Shown here: positions 12,809 through 15,182 of the stretch, piece after piece
Position numbering within the stretch: position 1 is the first letter of the stretch
Layout of the letters: every line of letters starts with the position of its first letter
Origin: an uncultured Collinsella sp.
GTDB lineage: Bacteria; Actinomycetota; Coriobacteriia; Coriobacteriales; Coriobacteriaceae
Direction: 5' to 3'
Assembly (NCBI GenBank): GCA_902495155.1
Contig: CABUWD010000043.1
Span: forward strand, 1 to 15,182
DNA length: 15,182 nucleotides
Program-made: the position numbers and the translations under genes
The notes under the pieces: model-generated
The model's database searches: none
What the model was told of the DNA's origin: nothing
Seen by the model: only the letters and a program-made list of their open reading frames with translations

Positions 12809-14833
12809 ATGAAAAGACTCCCCCGCCTTGCGTTAGCCGCCGCGTTGTTTGCCGGCGCGCTCGCAGGCATCCCAAGCCTCGCTTTCGCGGGGAACCTGCC
12901 CGCCGCTATTGACGGCTCCGTGGCCGTCATGCACACCAACGACATCCACGGCAGCTACAAGTACAGCTACAACGCAAGCAAGGGCACCGGCACTGTGGGC
13001 TTTGACGGACTGGCGGTTCTCTATAGCGCCCAAAGCAGCGTCCCCGATCTTTTGCTCGATGCGGGCGACACCTTCCACGGACAGTCCTTCGCCACCATGA
13101 GCGAGGGCAAGAGCATCGCCGAGCTCATGGACACCTTCTACGCCGACGGCTACGACGCGACCACGCCAGGCAACCACGACTGGAGCTACGGTGCGGACAA
13201 ACTCCGCACCATGACCGGCTACAGCACCACCGGCACGCCCTTCGCCATGCTCTGCGCGAACGCGAAGTCTACGAGCGGCGTATGGAGCTCGAGCATCACG
13301 AAGACGCTCGATCGCACCTGGGAGGATAGCGAAGATCACTCCACATTCGACTACAAAATCAAGGTCGGCGTCGTGGGTGCCATGGATGAGTCGCTAGGTT
13401 CCTCGCTGCGCGCGGACCTGGTCGCGGGCACCAGCTTCTCGAGTGCCGCGAACGCCATCAATACCGAGGCAGAGCAGCTGCGCAGGGAGGGCTGCGATGT
13501 TGTTGTGTGTATCGCGCACACGCTCGACGCCAAGACCTTTGCCACGCGACTCCGTGGCGTCGATGCCCTTATCACAGGCCACGAGCACATCAACCTTAAC
13601 GAGAAGGTGACGGGAGCCGACGGCAAGACGATCCACGTTGTCGAGGCAGGCAGCGCCTTTGCCGAGGTGGGGCTGCTTTCCATTCCGTACAAGTACAACA
13701 CGAATGACACCGAGACGACCGACGATGACACGGTCACGGTCCCTGCAGACGGCAGCGACGAGAAGCTCTACACCGCCAAGAACGTCAACGACCTTTTGAC
13801 AGACCCCGACAAGGGCTCCGACTACCAAAGCCGCCTTGAAGCCGTCCGCAACAAGATCAAGCCGCTCGACGAGGACTTTGAAAACGAATCGAACAAGGTG
13901 CTCGGCACATCCACCACCAACTATTTCTACGGCGAGGACGCCGCAGGCACGCATGGTTGGGAAATGGTGCGCACCACCGATTTCCGCCCCGGCAAGGAGG
14001 GCGACACCACCAAGGCCCAGACCATCGGCCACGTGATTTGCGGCTCTTATCTTGCCCTGACGGGCGCGGACCTCGCTATCGAAAACGCTGGCGGCATCCG
14101 CGGCGGCATCGCGGCGGGCAACGTGACCGCTGGCAACGTCATCGCCATCTCGCCCTACGGCAACACCGTGGAGACCTGGACCATGACCGGCGCGGACTTC
14201 CTCGCAGCGCTCGAGCACTCGCTACAAATCAGCGACGATTGCAACGACAGCTACGAGCTTCAGCAGGCTTATGTGGCGGCCGGTCACACCGAGCAGGAGG
14301 CGCAAGACAAGTACAAGTGGCGCGATGACTCTGGCAGCGTTCTCTCCTTTGGCGGCATCAACGTGACGATTGATTGGACGCAGCCCGAAGGCAAGCGCAT
14401 TGTGAGTGCCACACTCACCAAAGACGGCAGCACGCTCGACCCCGCCAAGACCTATACCGTCGCCACCAACAACTACATCATTACCAACACGACCGACTTT
14501 CCCACCTTTGCACACGCCACTAAGCACACCGAGTGGGGTACCTGCGAGTCAGCGCTAAGGGCGCTGATCGGGCAGAACGGCTGGGAGAGCAAGATGGCCT
14601 CACTCGCGGGCACCATCAGCTTTGGCTCCGCTGCCGTGGACCCCGCGCCCTCACCGGCCCCGACGCCTAAGCCCTCGTCTAAGACGGACACGACGACCAC
14701 GAAGGTCAGCACCAAGAAGACGAGCGGTAAGCTCGCCGCAACGGGAGACCGCACGCTGGCAGTAGTTGGCGCGTGCCTTATCGGCGGCATCATCGTCATC
14801 ATCCTCGGCATTATCTGGAAGCGTCGACGCTAA
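12809..14833 (+). CDS. Cell-wall-anchored 5'-nucleotidase / cyclic phosphodiesterase (UshA-like)
   Basis: A 674-residue secreted enzyme that removes phosphate from extracellular nucleotides. A signal peptide (1-27, ending SLAFA) precedes an N-terminal metallophosphatase domain. Its metal-site motifs are NDIHG (Asp45, His47), DAGDTFHGQ (Asp87), PGNHDW (Asn122, His123), CIAHT (His237) and TGHEH (His258, His260). The C-terminal 5'-nucleotidase domain follows, with NAGGIRGG, ISPYGNTVETWTMTG, and TVATNNYIITNTTDFPTF. A Pro/Thr/Ser/Lys-rich spacer (from about 612) leads to LAATG (642-646), a hydrophobic segment and KRRR, a sortase signal of the LAxTG type. The ATG at 12809 has AAGGA about 8 nt upstream. 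It probably supplies nucleosides and phosphate. The ligand preference (AMP, UDP-sugars, 2',3'-cNMP) cannot be read from sequence. There is no sortase gene in the window. Confidence 0.92.
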   Translation: MKRLPRLALAAALFAGALAGIPSLAFAGNLPAAIDGSVAVMHTNDIHGSYKYSYNASKGTGTVGFDGLAVLYSAQSSVPDLLLDAGDTFHGQSFATMSEGKSIAELMDTFYADGYDATTPGNHDWSYGADKLRTMTGYSTTGTPFAMLCANAKSTSGVWSSSITKTLDRTWEDSEDHSTFDYKIKVGVVGAMDESLGSSLRADLVAGTSFSSAANAINTEAEQLRREGCDVVVCIAHTLDAKTFATRLRGVDALITGHEHINLNEKVTGADGKTIHVVEAGSAFAEVGLLSIPYKYNTNDTETTDDDTVTVPADGSDEKLYTAKNVNDLLTDPDKGSDYQSRLEAVRNKIKPLDEDFENESNKVLGTSTTNYFYGEDAAGTHGWEMVRTTDFRPGKEGDTTKAQTIGHVICGSYLALTGADLAIENAGGIRGGIAAGNVTAGNVIAISPYGNTVETWTMTGADFLAALEHSLQISDDCNDSYELQQAYVAAGHTEQEAQDKYKWRDDSGSVLSFGGINVTIDWTQPEGKRIVSATLTKDGSTLDPAKTYTVATNNYIITNTTDFPTFAHATKHTEWGTCESALRALIGQNGWESKMASLAGTISFGSAAVDPAPSPAPTPKPSSKTDTTTTKVSTKKTSGKLAATGDRTLAVVGACLIGGIIVIILGIIWKRRR

Positions 14834-14884
14834 GCTACACCGCCGGGCCTTGCAGCCCCGCCGCGTAAACCTTATATCGAGCAC

Positions 14885-14919
14885 AGAAGCCCGTCTGAAT
14901 TTGATCGGACGGGCTTCTT
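14885..14919 (+). terminator. Intrinsic terminator after the nucleotidase
   Basis: AGAAGCCCGTC pairs with GACGGGCTTCT around a 12-nt loop and ends in a short T-rich tail (CTTCTT). It lies about 50 nt after the stop codon. Confidence 0.82.
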
Positions 14920-14962
14920 GGTGGGTATCATGGTTGGACGATCATTAGGAGGTTTTCCCTAC

Positions 14963-15182
14963 ATGGAATTGTTTGAGCCGATTCTTCATTTCTTTGAGCA
15001 ACGGTGGGTCCACAACATCATCTGGGCCGGTATCTTGGCCATCGGCACCGCCGTTGCCGCCAAAGTCGCGTCCAAGACCCTGCACCACCTGCTTAACCGC
15101 GACGATAACCCACTCCCAGCATCGAGCATCTTCATCAACATCGCGCGTGCCGTCATCTGGATGATCGGCGGCAGCTTTATCC
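14963..15182 (+). CDS. Probable MscS-family mechanosensitive channel (N-terminal 73 residues)
   Basis: A frame starting at the ATG at 14963, with AGGAGG 10 nt upstream, stays open to the right edge. The 73 visible residues have one hydrophobic segment (about 18-33), a short basic/polar loop (KVASKTLHHLLNRDDN), then LPASSIFINIARAVIWMIGGSFI starting a second segment. This pattern, helix - amphipathic loop - ASSIFxNIxRAVIW helix, resembles the N-terminus of small MscS-type channels. The diagnostic pore helix and beta domain lie beyond the window, so the family is an inference from the start only. TATCAT at 14926-14931 may be its -10. Confidence 0.6.
   Translation, partial: MELFEPILHFFEQRWVHNIIWAGILAIGTAVAAKVASKTLHHLLNRDDNPLPASSIFINIARAVIWMIGGSFI

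Overview
The window is GC-rich bacterial chromosome. Its codons favour G or C in the third position, several starts are GTG, and there are strong Shine-Dalgarno sites. A surface protein carries an LAxTG sorting signal, FeoA is fused to FeoB, and the gene set fits a gut carbohydrate and amino-acid fermenter. I infer an actinobacterium of class Coriobacteriia, most like Collinsella. This rests on gene style and recognised families, not on a database match. There is no phage, insertion sequence, CRISPR array, rRNA or tRNA.

Left third (1-6160), all on the minus strand. In transcription order the genes are an alpha/beta-hydrolase esterase, a FeoA-FeoB ferrous iron transporter, a SotB-type MFS efflux transporter, and the N-terminal 318 residues of a GH13 alpha-amylase-family enzyme that runs off the left edge. 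The gene-free stretch 4788-5260 holds a feo promoter with a duplicated palindromic operator, a 62-nt tandem array of palindromic units, and a long hairpin just after the esterase stop. A second hairpin with the same basal sequence follows the sotB stop. These two hairpins look like one family of long stem-loops doing the work of terminators.

Middle (6161-9597), plus strand. A stand-alone glucose-type PTS EIIA has a LacI-type palindrome in its leader. It is followed by asparaginyl-tRNA synthetase (asnS) and a DNA-binding regulator with a degenerate WYL domain. PTS and asnS each end in a strong intrinsic terminator. The regulator's ribosome-binding site lies in one arm of an inverted repeat.

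Right third (9598-15182), plus strand. A lipoprotein binding protein, a membrane permease and an ATPase form a TrpXYZ-type ABC importer, probably for an aromatic amino acid. A hairpin separates the binding protein from the permease and ATPase genes, which overlap each other. Two tandem terminators close the operon. Next come a secreted, cell-wall-anchored 5'-nucleotidase with an LAATG sorting signal, a terminator, and the first 73 residues of a probable MscS-type mechanosensitive channel cut by the right edge.

The genes are ordinary: iron, sugar and amino-acid uptake, nucleotide scavenging and translation. The least explained material is the non-coding structure: the 62-nt palindromic array, the conserved-base/variable-top hairpins, and the palindromes around feo, the PTS gene and the WYL gene.
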